64,000 nucleotides of DNA. Origin: Pseudocitrobacter vendiensis. GTDB lineage: Bacteria; Pseudomonadota; Gammaproteobacteria; Enterobacterales; Enterobacteriaceae. Positions 9,227 to 17,933 of the stretch are shown piece by piece; the first letter of the stretch is position 1; the number at the start of each line of letters is the position of its first letter. Both the position numbers and the translations under genes were made by a program. The notes under the pieces were generated by a model that was not told where the DNA came from, ran no database searches, and was given only the letters and a program-made list of their open reading frames with translations. The stretch covers positions 62,001 through 126,000 of the forward strand of contig NZ_CALSBS010000005.1 of NCBI RefSeq assembly GCF_943590815.1, in the 5' to 3' direction.

Positions 9227-10339
9227 TTAGTTTTTTTTAACTTTATCAATCAAACTTAAATATGCTTTAGCTCTTTCTTTTGCAGTAGGAAATGTCTCAC
9301 CATGAATATAAGCTGATAATAAGACATTTTCAATTTTTGATGTACTCATTCTGGAAACATCTAAAATACTATCACTTATATCTTTCGGATCTAAAGGGTC
9401 AAAATAAAAGGCATGTTTTTCGCAGACCGACCGAGAAAAATCACGATTTGATGTGATAATAATTTTTTTCATAAACATAGCTTCTAAATAAGAAGCGCTG
9501 AAACACTCTAATAAGGTTGGGAGAAACATTGCATCGCATTTTTGATAAAGTACCGGACATTGATTACTATTAACTCTGCCTAGTGTTATTATTCTTTCTT
9601 TGTGAGCATCCGATAGTCCATCAGTAAAGGAACAGGGTAAAGTAGTTATAAATTTGTAATTATCAGGTAACAATTCAAGCAAGTCATATATTATCCGCAT
9701 ATTTTTATGAGGGTAATCATGTGAAATCGATAACAACCAATAATCACCATCATTCTTGTTAGGAAGCTTCGACTCTATCGAATAATCATAGCATATAGTA
9801 TCTTTAAATATCGCATTTAAGGTATTAGATATGGTAAAAACATCACAATCTTTGAATGATAGTAATTTTTTAACTTTATCTGATGCATCCTTTGTTTCTG
9901 TAACTATAAAATCTGCATTTTTTTTGTAAAAATATGGTTGTAATCGACTAAGAAGTAATGTTTTTAGTTTCTCCTTAAAGGATAAGATACTAAACATATT
10001 TTTATTTGCATAAATTAGCCAAGGTAAAGCAAATCCAACAATGTGAACAACATTTTTGGGTGACCAGTAGCTAGGGCCGAATATTGTAAGTACAGTACGA
10101 ATATTGAAATCAAGAACTATTTTATCTAACTCTCTACGTCCTTTAAAATTTAAGATTTTCGATGGGGTTGTATTAATTAATATACATTTTTCTTTAGCTT
10201 TTATTGATAGCTGTTCAAATACAACAGGTGAAACCACAGAAACATAGTCTCTATCTAGCTTTGAAAACTCCTCGAGCAGAGAGATAGCAACTTGCACCCC
10301 TCCTCCCACATACAAGTTACTAGCATTTATTAGTAGCAT
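9227..10339 (-). CDS. GT4-type glycosyltransferase of the O-antigen cluster
   Basis: A 370-residue GT-B fold glycosyltransferase with an N-terminal GGGVQVAISLL motif (acceptor side) and, in the C-terminal half, the donor-binding stretch PTLLECFSASYLEAMFMKK typical of the GT1/GT4 family EX7E motif. It probably adds one sugar of the O unit in the cytoplasm. The start ending at 10339 places it four bases after the Stealth gene stop and right before MLLINASNLYVGGG; a longer frame to 10384 would overlap the upstream gene. It is very AT-rich. Donor and acceptor are not predictable, and I do not recognise a named orthologue. Confidence 0.82.
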   Translation of the reverse strand: MLLINASNLYVGGGVQVAISLLEEFSKLDRDYVSVVSPVVFEQLSIKAKEKCILINTTPSKILNFKGRRELDKIVLDFNIRTVLTIFGPSYWSPKNVVHIVGFALPWLIYANKNMFSILSFKEKLKTLLLSRLQPYFYKKNADFIVTETKDASDKVKKLLSFKDCDVFTISNTLNAIFKDTICYDYSIESKLPNKNDGDYWLLSISHDYPHKNMRIIYDLLELLPDNYKFITTLPCSFTDGLSDAHKERIITLGRVNSNQCPVLYQKCDAMFLPTLLECFSASYLEAMFMKKIIITSNRDFSRSVCEKHAFYFDPLDPKDISDSILDVSRMSTSKIENVLLSAYIHGETFPTAKERAKAYLSLIDKVKKN

Positions 10340-10343
10340 TATA

Positions 10344-11327
10344 TTATCGTTCAAAAGATGATTTAGTTGGTAAGATTTCTTCAAATGCAGAAATCAATTT
10401 CTGCTGACAATATTCAAAATTCAAACCTTCGTTATCATTAATGGTAATAATCTTATGTTTTTTATTTCGAATTGAAAAACAAATATTCTCAACACTTTCA
10501 TCACTTAATGAGAAATAACACCCATTATTATTATAATTTATTGGGTAGAATGTTCCTGTACAAAGTTGCCAATACCGGAAAAGATATATATTAAGCTGTG
10601 CGTCACATCTAAATTTTAACTCTGCAGTTTGAGTCAAAATATCCTTTTCCTTACCCCATACCTCATCAAATATAGTTTTTAAATATGCTTGAGGTAGATG
10701 ATGTTCATAAAACCCCGTAAAGCCAGGCCATGGTAATAGTGCAATATTCCTTAAGACCTTATTGCCATATTTAACATTAAACCACTTAAATGGATTTTTT
10801 TTAATTACAACTCGCTTGGAAAAATATTTTTTAATTACTTCTAAATCATTTAGCATCATGTGAGATATTCCGCCAGGTGTAATGGCATTAAACACGCCCG
10901 TATCACAAGGTAGATTATGTCTAAAGAAATCTGATTCTGCTATAGAATCTGTTATAAACATATCATCATTAAAATAAACAAATTTATTTGAGAGACCATG
11001 TATTTTATTAATATGAATTTCAATTGGGCTCGCACTAAACAATGGTAAGTGCCTTTTAGGAATAAAGTCTTCGTGTTTAACTATATTAATTTTGTCATTA
11101 GAAGTATCTAACCAAGAAGGAATATGGCCGAATGTTACAAAATGTATTTTCCGGACCCAACTGGCATTTTTTTCCACACCCCGGAACCAAAACTTCAATA
11201 AATCCCAATCACGGTATCGTTCAGCATCAAATTTATTTTTTCTCTCAGGGCAGATTTTGAATAATTCAGATTGCCATATGGGATCTTTACCGTCCACCCA
11301 TGGGATTACAAAATCTACATTTGACAC
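10344..11327 (-). CDS. Stealth family sugar-phosphate transferase
   Basis: A 327-residue protein with the hallmarks of the Stealth family, whose bacterial members transfer hexose 1-phosphate from a nucleotide sugar to build phosphodiester-linked polymers. Conserved region 1 is at the N-terminus (DFVIPWVDGKDPIWQ), region 2 follows (YRDWDLLKFWFRGVEKN through RKIHFVTFGHIPSWL), region 3 has FVYFNDDMFI (about residues 116-125), and a short C-terminal region completes it. It overlaps wzx by 13 bases and precedes the GT4 gene. This implies that the O antigen contains a phosphodiester. Donor sugar unknown. Confidence 0.85.
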   Translation of the reverse strand: MSNVDFVIPWVDGKDPIWQSELFKICPERKNKFDAERYRDWDLLKFWFRGVEKNASWVRKIHFVTFGHIPSWLDTSNDKINIVKHEDFIPKRHLPLFSASPIEIHINKIHGLSNKFVYFNDDMFITDSIAESDFFRHNLPCDTGVFNAITPGGISHMMLNDLEVIKKYFSKRVVIKKNPFKWFNVKYGNKVLRNIALLPWPGFTGFYEHHLPQAYLKTIFDEVWGKEKDILTQTAELKFRCDAQLNIYLFRYWQLCTGTFYPINYNNNGCYFSLSDESVENICFSIRNKKHKIITINDNEGLNFEYCQQKLISAFEEILPTKSSFER

Positions 11328-12547
11328 TTATTCTTCTCCGCTTGATATGCTATATAAAATGCGATAACTCTTATTAATGTAATTATTAACTCAGTTAAAA
11401 ATATAACTCCAGCCATACTTATGGGACTGATAAGGTTAAATTGATATAATACTAAATTAACAATGACAAAGAAAAACGCACCTACTAATACCGAATTATT
11501 GGCCACCTTAATTTTATTTAGTGGTACTAATGCAAGATGCCCAAAATATACCCCTAAAAAGCTTATAAATACGGTGATAGATAATATTTTTAGTGTTGTA
11601 ACAGATTCTCTCGCGTCTACATGGAATATAGTATTTAATATGAATTTGGATATTAGCATTACAAATATACAACCCAAAAACATTACTAAGCTTGTAATAG
11701 TAAAAAATTTAAAAAAAACTTTCCAATCTTTTGTACGAATTAAATAAGGATATAATGCTTGACACAAAGGTGCTGTTAGTGCCTTACCTGCTTTGTATAT
11801 TTGTTCACATACTGAAAAAAGGGCCGCTGACTGAATCCCTCCTGCAGCACCTACGATAATTGTACATAGTGAGGTATATAATGAAACAGCTCCTCGAGCC
11901 CAAAAAAACTGTCTCGCGAATCTAAATTCTTCAACTAATATAGTAATTCCAGGCAATAATATATTATACCCCGTTCTATACAGAAGAATATAGCTTAATG
12001 CAGTCCCTACGGTAGTGCTTATTGCCATGCTATAAATTACGATATTAATATCTTTTAAGAAAAGCAAACCTATTACAGATAAAATAAAATATAAACTTTT
12101 AGATAAAAGAGTAAATGCCGTTATTTTCCCCATGTCCTCAATACCATTAAAAAACCATATGGGTTGTAAGGCTTGAGATAAGATAATTAACATTACTCCA
12201 AGCAAAAGAATGCCACCGCCATATCCTTGATATAAGATAAACAACGCTGACATTATAGCGCAGATTAGAGATAATATAATTTTAATTATTATCACTGCAC
12301 CGTTAATTAATGCCACATTTTCTTTATCATTAACATTTTCTGCAATCTTTGCAGTTGATGACTGTGCAAATCCAAACTCAGTAATAACATAGCAAAATTG
12401 TGTTATGCCTAAAATAACAGCAATCAATCCATATTTTTCGGTACCCAAAAGAAAGATAAGATAAGGAACAAGTATTAATGGCGCAGCATAATTAAAAAAC
12501 TGAAGAGCAGTCAAGTATAATACATTCTTTTTCAACTTACCGTTCAT
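11315..12547 (-). CDS. wzx: O-antigen flippase Wzx
   Basis: A 410-residue integral membrane protein of the MOP/PST superfamily with about 12 hydrophobic segments from residue 10 to the C-terminus. The N-terminal pattern LQFFNYAAPLILVPYL and EKYGLIAVILGITQF are typical of Wzx. It moves the undecaprenyl-linked O unit to the periplasmic face of the inner membrane. It overlaps wzy by 11 bases and the Stealth gene by 13, pointing to a tightly packed operon. Base composition is strongly AT-rich compared with galF and gnd, as is usual for enteric O-antigen flippases brought in by horizontal transfer. Confidence 0.9.
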   Translation of the reverse strand: MNGKLKKNVLYLTALQFFNYAAPLILVPYLIFLLGTEKYGLIAVILGITQFCYVITEFGFAQSSTAKIAENVNDKENVALINGAVIIIKIILSLICAIMSALFILYQGYGGGILLLGVMLIILSQALQPIWFFNGIEDMGKITAFTLLSKSLYFILSVIGLLFLKDINIVIYSMAISTTVGTALSYILLYRTGYNILLPGITILVEEFRFARQFFWARGAVSLYTSLCTIIVGAAGGIQSAALFSVCEQIYKAGKALTAPLCQALYPYLIRTKDWKVFFKFFTITSLVMFLGCIFVMLISKFILNTIFHVDARESVTTLKILSITVFISFLGVYFGHLALVPLNKIKVANNSVLVGAFFFVIVNLVLYQFNLISPISMAGVIFLTELIITLIRVIAFYIAYQAEKNKCQM

Positions 12548-13907
12548 TTATATTCCAACCATATGTCTTAATTTTTGAAACCTCACGAAAAATCATTACA
12601 ATAAAACACAATAATATAATTGGTGTAATACTAGCTATACTAGCCCTGGGAAGAAATAGAAATGGGATAGCAATGGAATAAATCAAAAATTTTGCATTCC
12701 GTCCTGACCTTTGGGACTCACAATATCCTGTAAATAATCCTAATGCAGCCATTCCTATTATGATACCGAAATCCCCGCCTATTATTTTTTGGAAATCACT
12801 AAGGACACTCCAACCTAATCCGGCGCCTTCAAGGTATGCTTTATAGTTCACGTAATACGTCAGTGCGTTCGTGAAGTTATAGTCTAATAGCGTCAGTTCA
12901 TCGCCACTAAATGTTTCATAAATGAATTTTGTTCCCGGTAGCAATGTCTGTATCGACGCAATTGTGGGGAAGCTATATTGAGAAGACAAATAGGGTATAT
13001 AAAAGCTAATCCCTTGTTCATAAAAGAATCGAGAAAAAGCATCAAATATACCATTTATCTCTTGCCCTGTGCCTCTAAATAAATTTAACACCTGAGCTAA
13101 CAAAGCTAAAGAGAAAAACAGGGCTCCAATCTTTATCAAGTTATTCTTCCTAACTTGTGTATATAACAAAACCATAAACAATATTGAACATAGGAAAGGT
13201 CCTCGCTGTCCAATTACAGCAAGAAAAATTGATTTTATTAATATCAATGAAAGAATTATCTTAAGCTCATTTTTGTTACGGCTAAACACCAAAGAGTAAC
13301 CCACTAGCAGATATAGCAATGAGCCTGAATAGAAGTATAACTTTCCAATCAAGGTCGGATTTTCAGCCATCTGCATATTGTACAAATAAATACCAACATA
13401 CCCATACCTAATTGTAAACTCAAAAATCTCCACAAAAACAAATGCAGTTAATACACTAATTAAGAATAATAGCAAGCTTACAATTGGACTTTTCTTCGCA
13501 TAACCATTATTTATCGACTTATAAATTCTATAATCTATACCAAAAATATTTTTGACAAAAACAGATAACATTGAAAAAACAAAAATAGAGCTAGTAGAAA
13601 TGAAAGTCCAGTAATTATAATCATTGCTACTTAAAATATCGGAGCTTAAAAACCCTACTCTATAAACATCAATTTCATGCCCAGAAAGAATATATGAAAT
13701 ATGACGACCAAATATAAAAACCCCGAATGTTATAGGGAGTAACACGCTTAAAGAGAAATAACCATCGATTTTATATAAAAAATATACTAATAAAATAAAT
13801 GATATGATAGCGAAGTAAATCGAAATATTTACTTCGCTTCCAATAGAGTATATAGTTGCAGAGATAATCAAAACAAGAATAGAGTAAAAATAAAATAGCG
13901 GTCTCAT
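12537..13907 (-). CDS. wzy: O-antigen polymerase Wzy
   Basis: A 456-residue protein with roughly 11-12 hydrophobic segments and a large hydrophilic loop toward the C-terminal half (about residues 275-365), consistent with the Wzy polymerase that joins O units in the periplasm under control of WzzB. The segment with VIGQRGPFLCS (about 231-241) resembles the conserved site of the O-antigen polymerase Wzy family. It is the first gene after the JUMPstart leader and is AT-rich. Wzy proteins are extremely variable, so the call rests on topology, length and position next to wzx. Confidence 0.85.
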   Translation of the reverse strand: MRPLFYFYSILVLIISATIYSIGSEVNISIYFAIISFILLVYFLYKIDGYFSLSVLLPITFGVFIFGRHISYILSGHEIDVYRVGFLSSDILSSNDYNYWTFISTSSIFVFSMLSVFVKNIFGIDYRIYKSINNGYAKKSPIVSLLLFLISVLTAFVFVEIFEFTIRYGYVGIYLYNMQMAENPTLIGKLYFYSGSLLYLLVGYSLVFSRNKNELKIILSLILIKSIFLAVIGQRGPFLCSILFMVLLYTQVRKNNLIKIGALFFSLALLAQVLNLFRGTGQEINGIFDAFSRFFYEQGISFYIPYLSSQYSFPTIASIQTLLPGTKFIYETFSGDELTLLDYNFTNALTYYVNYKAYLEGAGLGWSVLSDFQKIIGGDFGIIIGMAALGLFTGYCESQRSGRNAKFLIYSIAIPFLFLPRASIASITPIILLCFIVMIFREVSKIKTYGWNINER

Positions 13908-13957
13908 AAAATTTCAAACCTTCAACATAAACCTATTAACATGTATTATAGGTATTA

Positions 13958-13996
13958 CACGCTACCGCCCCTGGCTCAACAGCTACCAGTGCACTG
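13958..13996 (-). promoter_or_regulatory. JUMPstart with ops element ahead of the O-antigen cluster
   Basis: The minus strand carries the 39-base JUMPstart sequence nearly perfectly. It ends in the ops core GGCGGTAGCGTG (13958-13969), which recruits RfaH to the paused polymerase. It lies about 50 bases upstream of wzy, so long-range transcription of the O-antigen genes should be RfaH-dependent. Confidence 0.95.
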
Positions 13997-14169
13997 CACA
14001 AAATTCAGTATGTCGCAGGCCACCCATTGCAAACCTTCGCGTTTGCGATGAATCTCACCCACCAATTCAGCCCACTATTTTGGGCGCAATCCCTGTGTAA
14101 GACAAGGAAAAATCCGGCAATTTTTGTCAAAAATCACCGCGCAATCACTAATTTTAGTTGTTGTTTTTA

Positions 14170-14229
14170 AAAGCAAAAACGGCAGCTGTTGTGAAATGAG
14201 ATGTTTCTCAACCACAATCATCTGCCGTT
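14170..14229 (-). terminator. Hairpin terminator after galF
   Basis: Eight-base perfect outer arms (14178-14185 and 14222-14229) and an inner ttgtg/cacaa helix form a long hairpin. On the minus strand it is followed by a T-rich tract (TTTTTGCTTTT). It lies 40 bases past the galF stop and would separate galF from the O-antigen promoter region. The rest of 13908-14268 holds the JUMPstart leader; I see no gene there. Confidence 0.65.
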
Positions 14230-14268
14230 CTGTTGCATCACCAACAATCCGTGTTATTGCGTAATGAC

Positions 14269-15162
14269 TTATTCTGAAAGAAGTTTCTCAATCCCTTTAC
14301 GGAATTTAGCGCCTTCCTTCAGATTGCGCAGCCCATACTGAACAAACGCCTGCATATAACCCATTTTCTTACCACAGTCGTAGCTGTCGCCGCTCATCAG
14401 CATCGCGTCAACGGACTGTTTATTCGCCAGCTCGGCAATTGCATCCGTCAGCTGAATACGACCCCAGGCTCCCGGCGCGGTTTTTTCCAGTTCTGCCCAG
14501 ATGTCAGCGGAAAGCACATAGCGCCCTACTGCCATCAGGTCGGAATCCAGCGTTTGCGGCTGGTCCGGTTTTTCGATGAACTCGACGATACGGCTCACCT
14601 TACCTTCTACGGTCAGCGGTTCTTTAGTCTGAATAACAGAATACTCAGAGAGATCGCCCGGCATACGTTTCGCCAGCACCTGGCTACGGCCCGTTTCGTT
14701 GAAACGCGCCACCATAGCAGCAAGGTTATAACGCAGTGGGTCGGCGGATGCGCCATCAAGAATGATATCGGGCAGAACAACCACAAACGGGTTATCGCCA
14801 ACGATCGGACGCGCGCAAAGAATGGAGTGGCCCAGACCCAGCGGTTGTGCCTGACGCACGTTCATGATGGTTACGCCCGGTGGGCAAATGGACTGAACTT
14901 CCGCCAGCAGCTGACGCTTAACGCGTTGCTCCAGCAGCGCTTCCAGTTCGTAGGAGGTGTCGAAGTGGTTTTCCACGGCATTTTTAGAGGCGTGGGTGAC
15001 CAGGACGATTTCTTTGATCCCTGCAGCAACAACTTCGTCGACGATGTATTGGATCATCGGCTTGTCAACGATCGGTAGCATCTCTTTAGGAATGGCCTTG
15101 GTGGCAGGGAGCATATGCATGCCCAGCCCGGCTACCGGAATGACTGCTTTCAAATTAACCAT
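14269..15162 (-). CDS. galF: GalU-like UTP-glucose-1-phosphate uridylyltransferase subunit GalF
   Basis: A 297-residue homologue of GalU with the nucleotidyltransferase signature [22 protein letters not shown] near the N-terminus. GalF is thought to modulate UDP-glucose supply for O antigen and capsule rather than act as a strong enzyme. The canonical GalU motif has GLGTRMLPATK; the [11 protein letters not shown] form here is the GalF version. The start ending at 15162 (MVNLKAV) is preferred because GGTGG lies about eight bases upstream and the length equals that of E. coli GalF; a frame from 15174 adds four residues. galF marks the boundary between the O-antigen and colanic acid loci. Confidence 0.95.
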   Translation of the reverse strand: MVNLKAVIPVAGLGMHMLPATKAIPKEMLPIVDKPMIQYIVDEVVAAGIKEIVLVTHASKNAVENHFDTSYELEALLEQRVKRQLLAEVQSICPPGVTIMNVRQAQPLGLGHSILCARPIVGDNPFVVVLPDIILDGASADPLRYNLAAMVARFNETGRSQVLAKRMPGDLSEYSVIQTKEPLTVEGKVSRIVEFIEKPDQPQTLDSDLMAVGRYVLSADIWAELEKTAPGAWGRIQLTDAIAELANKQSVDAMLMSGDSYDCGKKMGYMQAFVQYGLRNLKEGAKFRKGIEKLLSE

Positions 15163-15308
15163 TATCGTGTCCACCTATATACGGTTGATGAATTATAGCT
15201 ATTAAACATGTTTGATCCACTATGTTTTCTCATAGTATCGGGTAAATACCGCTAAATCTCTGGATACAATCCGAGAATGCGTCTGAAGTGGTGGGTTCGG
15301 CTAAAAAT

Positions 15309-16700
15309 TCAGCGTTCAGGCAGGGTGAAATTCAGCGCATCAACATTGACAACATGCTGATCGATACGGTCAATATCCACAGACCGCTGGCCATTTTCAT
15401 TGACCGCATGAATATTTGACATTGAGAGCAGCGTCTCCTGTTTGGCCATGAACTTCCCGCGTACATCCTTACGTAAGTCGAAGTGAAGCTGTAGTGCGGG
15501 CCCGCGCGTTGCAGGTTGCATCACCTTGATATTACGCATAAAGATGTGTTGCGGCTTGTTGTGGATCTCCAGCGATGCGTGGTTCAGATCAAGATTGGTC
15601 AGCGCCACAAAAGATGGCGCGTTACCCGATGAAATCTGTATTCCCCGCAGCTTTTGCGGTAATTGGCGATTATCCATCCGCACATTATTTACCCTGAAAT
15701 TCTGCGGTATCGACAGATATTTCCCTTTGATAACGCCGTAGCCAATTAGCATACCCGCGCTATTCACCATATCCACGCCATCGATAACGAAATTATCACA
15801 CCCATATATTGCTACCGTTGCGTTATCAATTCCGGCTTTCTTACTGTATTCGGGGGTGATATTTCGTGCCTTAATATTACGGATAATAAAGTGTTTACCA
15901 TTTTCGACGTGAACCAGCTGTCGGCAATGGCTGCCAGTGATATTGGCGACGACAAAGTTTTTCACCGCCTGATGCTCCGGGTAGTCGTTGTCGTAGGTAC
16001 TGCCTGCAAGCCCAATGCCGATGCCCCAGTTGGTCTTGCCATTGGTGCAATCAATATGGTCAATCACATGATCGGAGATGAGGATATTCTTGTCGTTAAT
16101 CGCGACGTTCCATTCAATGGCATCGCCCTGAAGATGGCTAAATTTACAGTGGGTAATTTTTACGCCGTCGAGTTGATTATGAAATCCCTGGCGTAAAATA
16201 CCGTAGTTAGCCTGGCTGACATTTACCCGCGTGATGGCGAGATTGCGCATCGTTCTTTGTTGCTTGCCGCCGATGTAGATTTGCGTCACTGGGCCAAAGC
16301 CGCTCATCGCCAGCCCTTCGATGGTACAGTCAGAACCACGTACATCGAGGGTGATATTATTGAGACTCCCCTCCCCCACCACTTTACACCCATCCTGCAG
16401 TGCAAAACGCCCGCGACCATTGCCTTTAAGGCTGCCGTTAACCTGCAGCGTTTTACCCGGTGGCATGATGATGCCGGTGTTGATATTGTCGCAAATCACG
16501 CCCCTGGGGACGTCGATAATATCGGCGTCGTTAAATGCCTGACGAAATGCGCGGATCCAGTCATTACCGACCAGATAGTTGCGGATATCGACTGCATCAT
16601 TACGCCCCAGCGCCCGAGCGGCTGGGCTATGTAGCAGAGGAACAGCGGCGAGCGAAGCGCTTACCGACAGGAAGTGACGTCGGGAGTATTTTTTATCCAT
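15309..16700 (-). CDS. wcaM: Colanic acid biosynthesis protein WcaM
   Basis: A 463-residue protein and the last gene of the colanic acid operon. The N-terminus carries a twin-arginine signal ([15 protein letters not shown], then an AxA-type site near residues 28-30), so export by Tat to the periplasm is likely. The rest reads as a right-handed beta-helix of the pectate-lyase-like kind, with repeated short strands such as [20 protein letters not shown]. Its exact role in colanic acid production is not established. It starts six bases after the wcaL stop. Confidence 0.92.
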   Translation of the reverse strand: MDKKYSRRHFLSVSASLAAVPLLHSPAARALGRNDAVDIRNYLVGNDWIRAFRQAFNDADIIDVPRGVICDNINTGIIMPPGKTLQVNGSLKGNGRGRFALQDGCKVVGEGSLNNITLDVRGSDCTIEGLAMSGFGPVTQIYIGGKQQRTMRNLAITRVNVSQANYGILRQGFHNQLDGVKITHCKFSHLQGDAIEWNVAINDKNILISDHVIDHIDCTNGKTNWGIGIGLAGSTYDNDYPEHQAVKNFVVANITGSHCRQLVHVENGKHFIIRNIKARNITPEYSKKAGIDNATVAIYGCDNFVIDGVDMVNSAGMLIGYGVIKGKYLSIPQNFRVNNVRMDNRQLPQKLRGIQISSGNAPSFVALTNLDLNHASLEIHNKPQHIFMRNIKVMQPATRGPALQLHFDLRKDVRGKFMAKQETLLSMSNIHAVNENGQRSVDIDRIDQHVVNVDALNFTLPER

Positions 16701-16706
16701 GCAACC

Positions 16707-17933
16707 TCAATAGCAAAGGGTTTGCAGCAGGCTCGCAAGCTGGCGGTTAATCACCTGCTGATTGAAATCGGTTTCGACTTTTTTTCGCGCGCGTTGCAGC
16801 ACCGGGCGCAGCGTCTGTTCATCAAGATGGCGCAGTTCGCTGAGTTTGCCCGCCAGTGCCGGGGCGTCATTCTCCGCCACCAGCCAACCGGAGGCGTTGG
16901 CGTCTATCAGTTCCGGAATACCACTGTGCTCGGTCGAGAGCACCGGAATGCCCACCGCCATCGCTTCCATCAGCGCCACGGGAATCCCCTCCATATCGCC
17001 ATCCGCACCGGTGATTGACGGCAGCAGAAAGACATCCGCCTCATCGAGCATCGCTTTTACCTCGTGGCTGGGCTTAAAACCCGGCATCTCGACGTACCCT
17101 TCCAGTTGATACTGTTCGATAAGCGTCCGCAGGCGGCGTTCCCACGGGCCAATACCGAGGATCCGGTAATGAAAGGCGACACCGCGCTCTTTCAACTGGC
17201 GGCAGGCTTCAATCGCCACATGCAGACCTTTTTTCTCCGTCAGGCGGGCGACTGAGATAATCTGTAGCGTGTCACCCGGTGCTTTAGTGGGACGCAAGGC
17301 GAAGCGCTCCATGTTGACGCCCATCCGCGAGACAGCGATTTTGGTGCTCGGGCAACCCATGCCCTGTAGCCGCTTCGCCCACAAATCACTGATCGGTAGC
17401 ATCAGGTCGCCCCGCCGAAACAGTTGCTGATATTCGGGCGTATAGTGACTGAGTACATCGCGGCTGGAGATATCAATCCCGTGAAAAACGGTGGCGATTT
17501 TGCCGCGGATCACGCCCAGTTCACGCAGTTTCGCCGCGGTGACGCCCGCCGGGCCGAAGTGGGCAATAAACACATCGGCACTAAACGGTTGGGCGTTATT
17601 GCCGCAAATGGCCGAGAGGATCAGGTTGCGCGCTTCATGACCGTAACGCTTCATGTTTAGCGCCTGCCACGTTGCCGGGCGATGCAAACCACGCAACGTG
17701 CTTACTGCACGATGGCGAAACTTGGCGCCTGTACTTACCGGTTCATCCTGTAACCAGCGGGTTTTCGCTGCGAGGTTATATTGGGTGTATGCGGCGTGGG
17801 TGTTGGTCATATCGCCCTTTTGCAGGGCAATAATTTCGACCTCATGGCCCATCTCAATAAAGGCCACAATCTGGTTGAGCACAAACGTTTCAGACGACAG
17901 CGGGAATTTCAGTAAGAAGAAACCGACCTTCAT
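16707..17933 (-). CDS. wcaL: Colanic acid glycosyltransferase WcaL
   Basis: A 408-residue GT4 family enzyme of GT-B fold. The N-terminal MKVGFFLLKFPLSSETFVLNQ and the donor-binding ISVARLTEKKGLHVAIEA (near residue 225) with the EGIPVALMEAMAVGIPVLST motif (EX7E, near 303-315) are intact. It is thought to add a late galactose of the side chain of the colanic acid repeat in the cytoplasm. It overlaps wcaK by four bases (17930-17933), an ATGA-type coupling. Donor identity is from E. coli literature, not visible in sequence. Confidence 0.93.
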   Translation of the reverse strand: MKVGFFLLKFPLSSETFVLNQIVAFIEMGHEVEIIALQKGDMTNTHAAYTQYNLAAKTRWLQDEPVSTGAKFRHRAVSTLRGLHRPATWQALNMKRYGHEARNLILSAICGNNAQPFSADVFIAHFGPAGVTAAKLRELGVIRGKIATVFHGIDISSRDVLSHYTPEYQQLFRRGDLMLPISDLWAKRLQGMGCPSTKIAVSRMGVNMERFALRPTKAPGDTLQIISVARLTEKKGLHVAIEACRQLKERGVAFHYRILGIGPWERRLRTLIEQYQLEGYVEMPGFKPSHEVKAMLDEADVFLLPSITGADGDMEGIPVALMEAMAVGIPVLSTEHSGIPELIDANASGWLVAENDAPALAGKLSELRHLDEQTLRPVLQRARKKVETDFNQQVINRQLASLLQTLCY

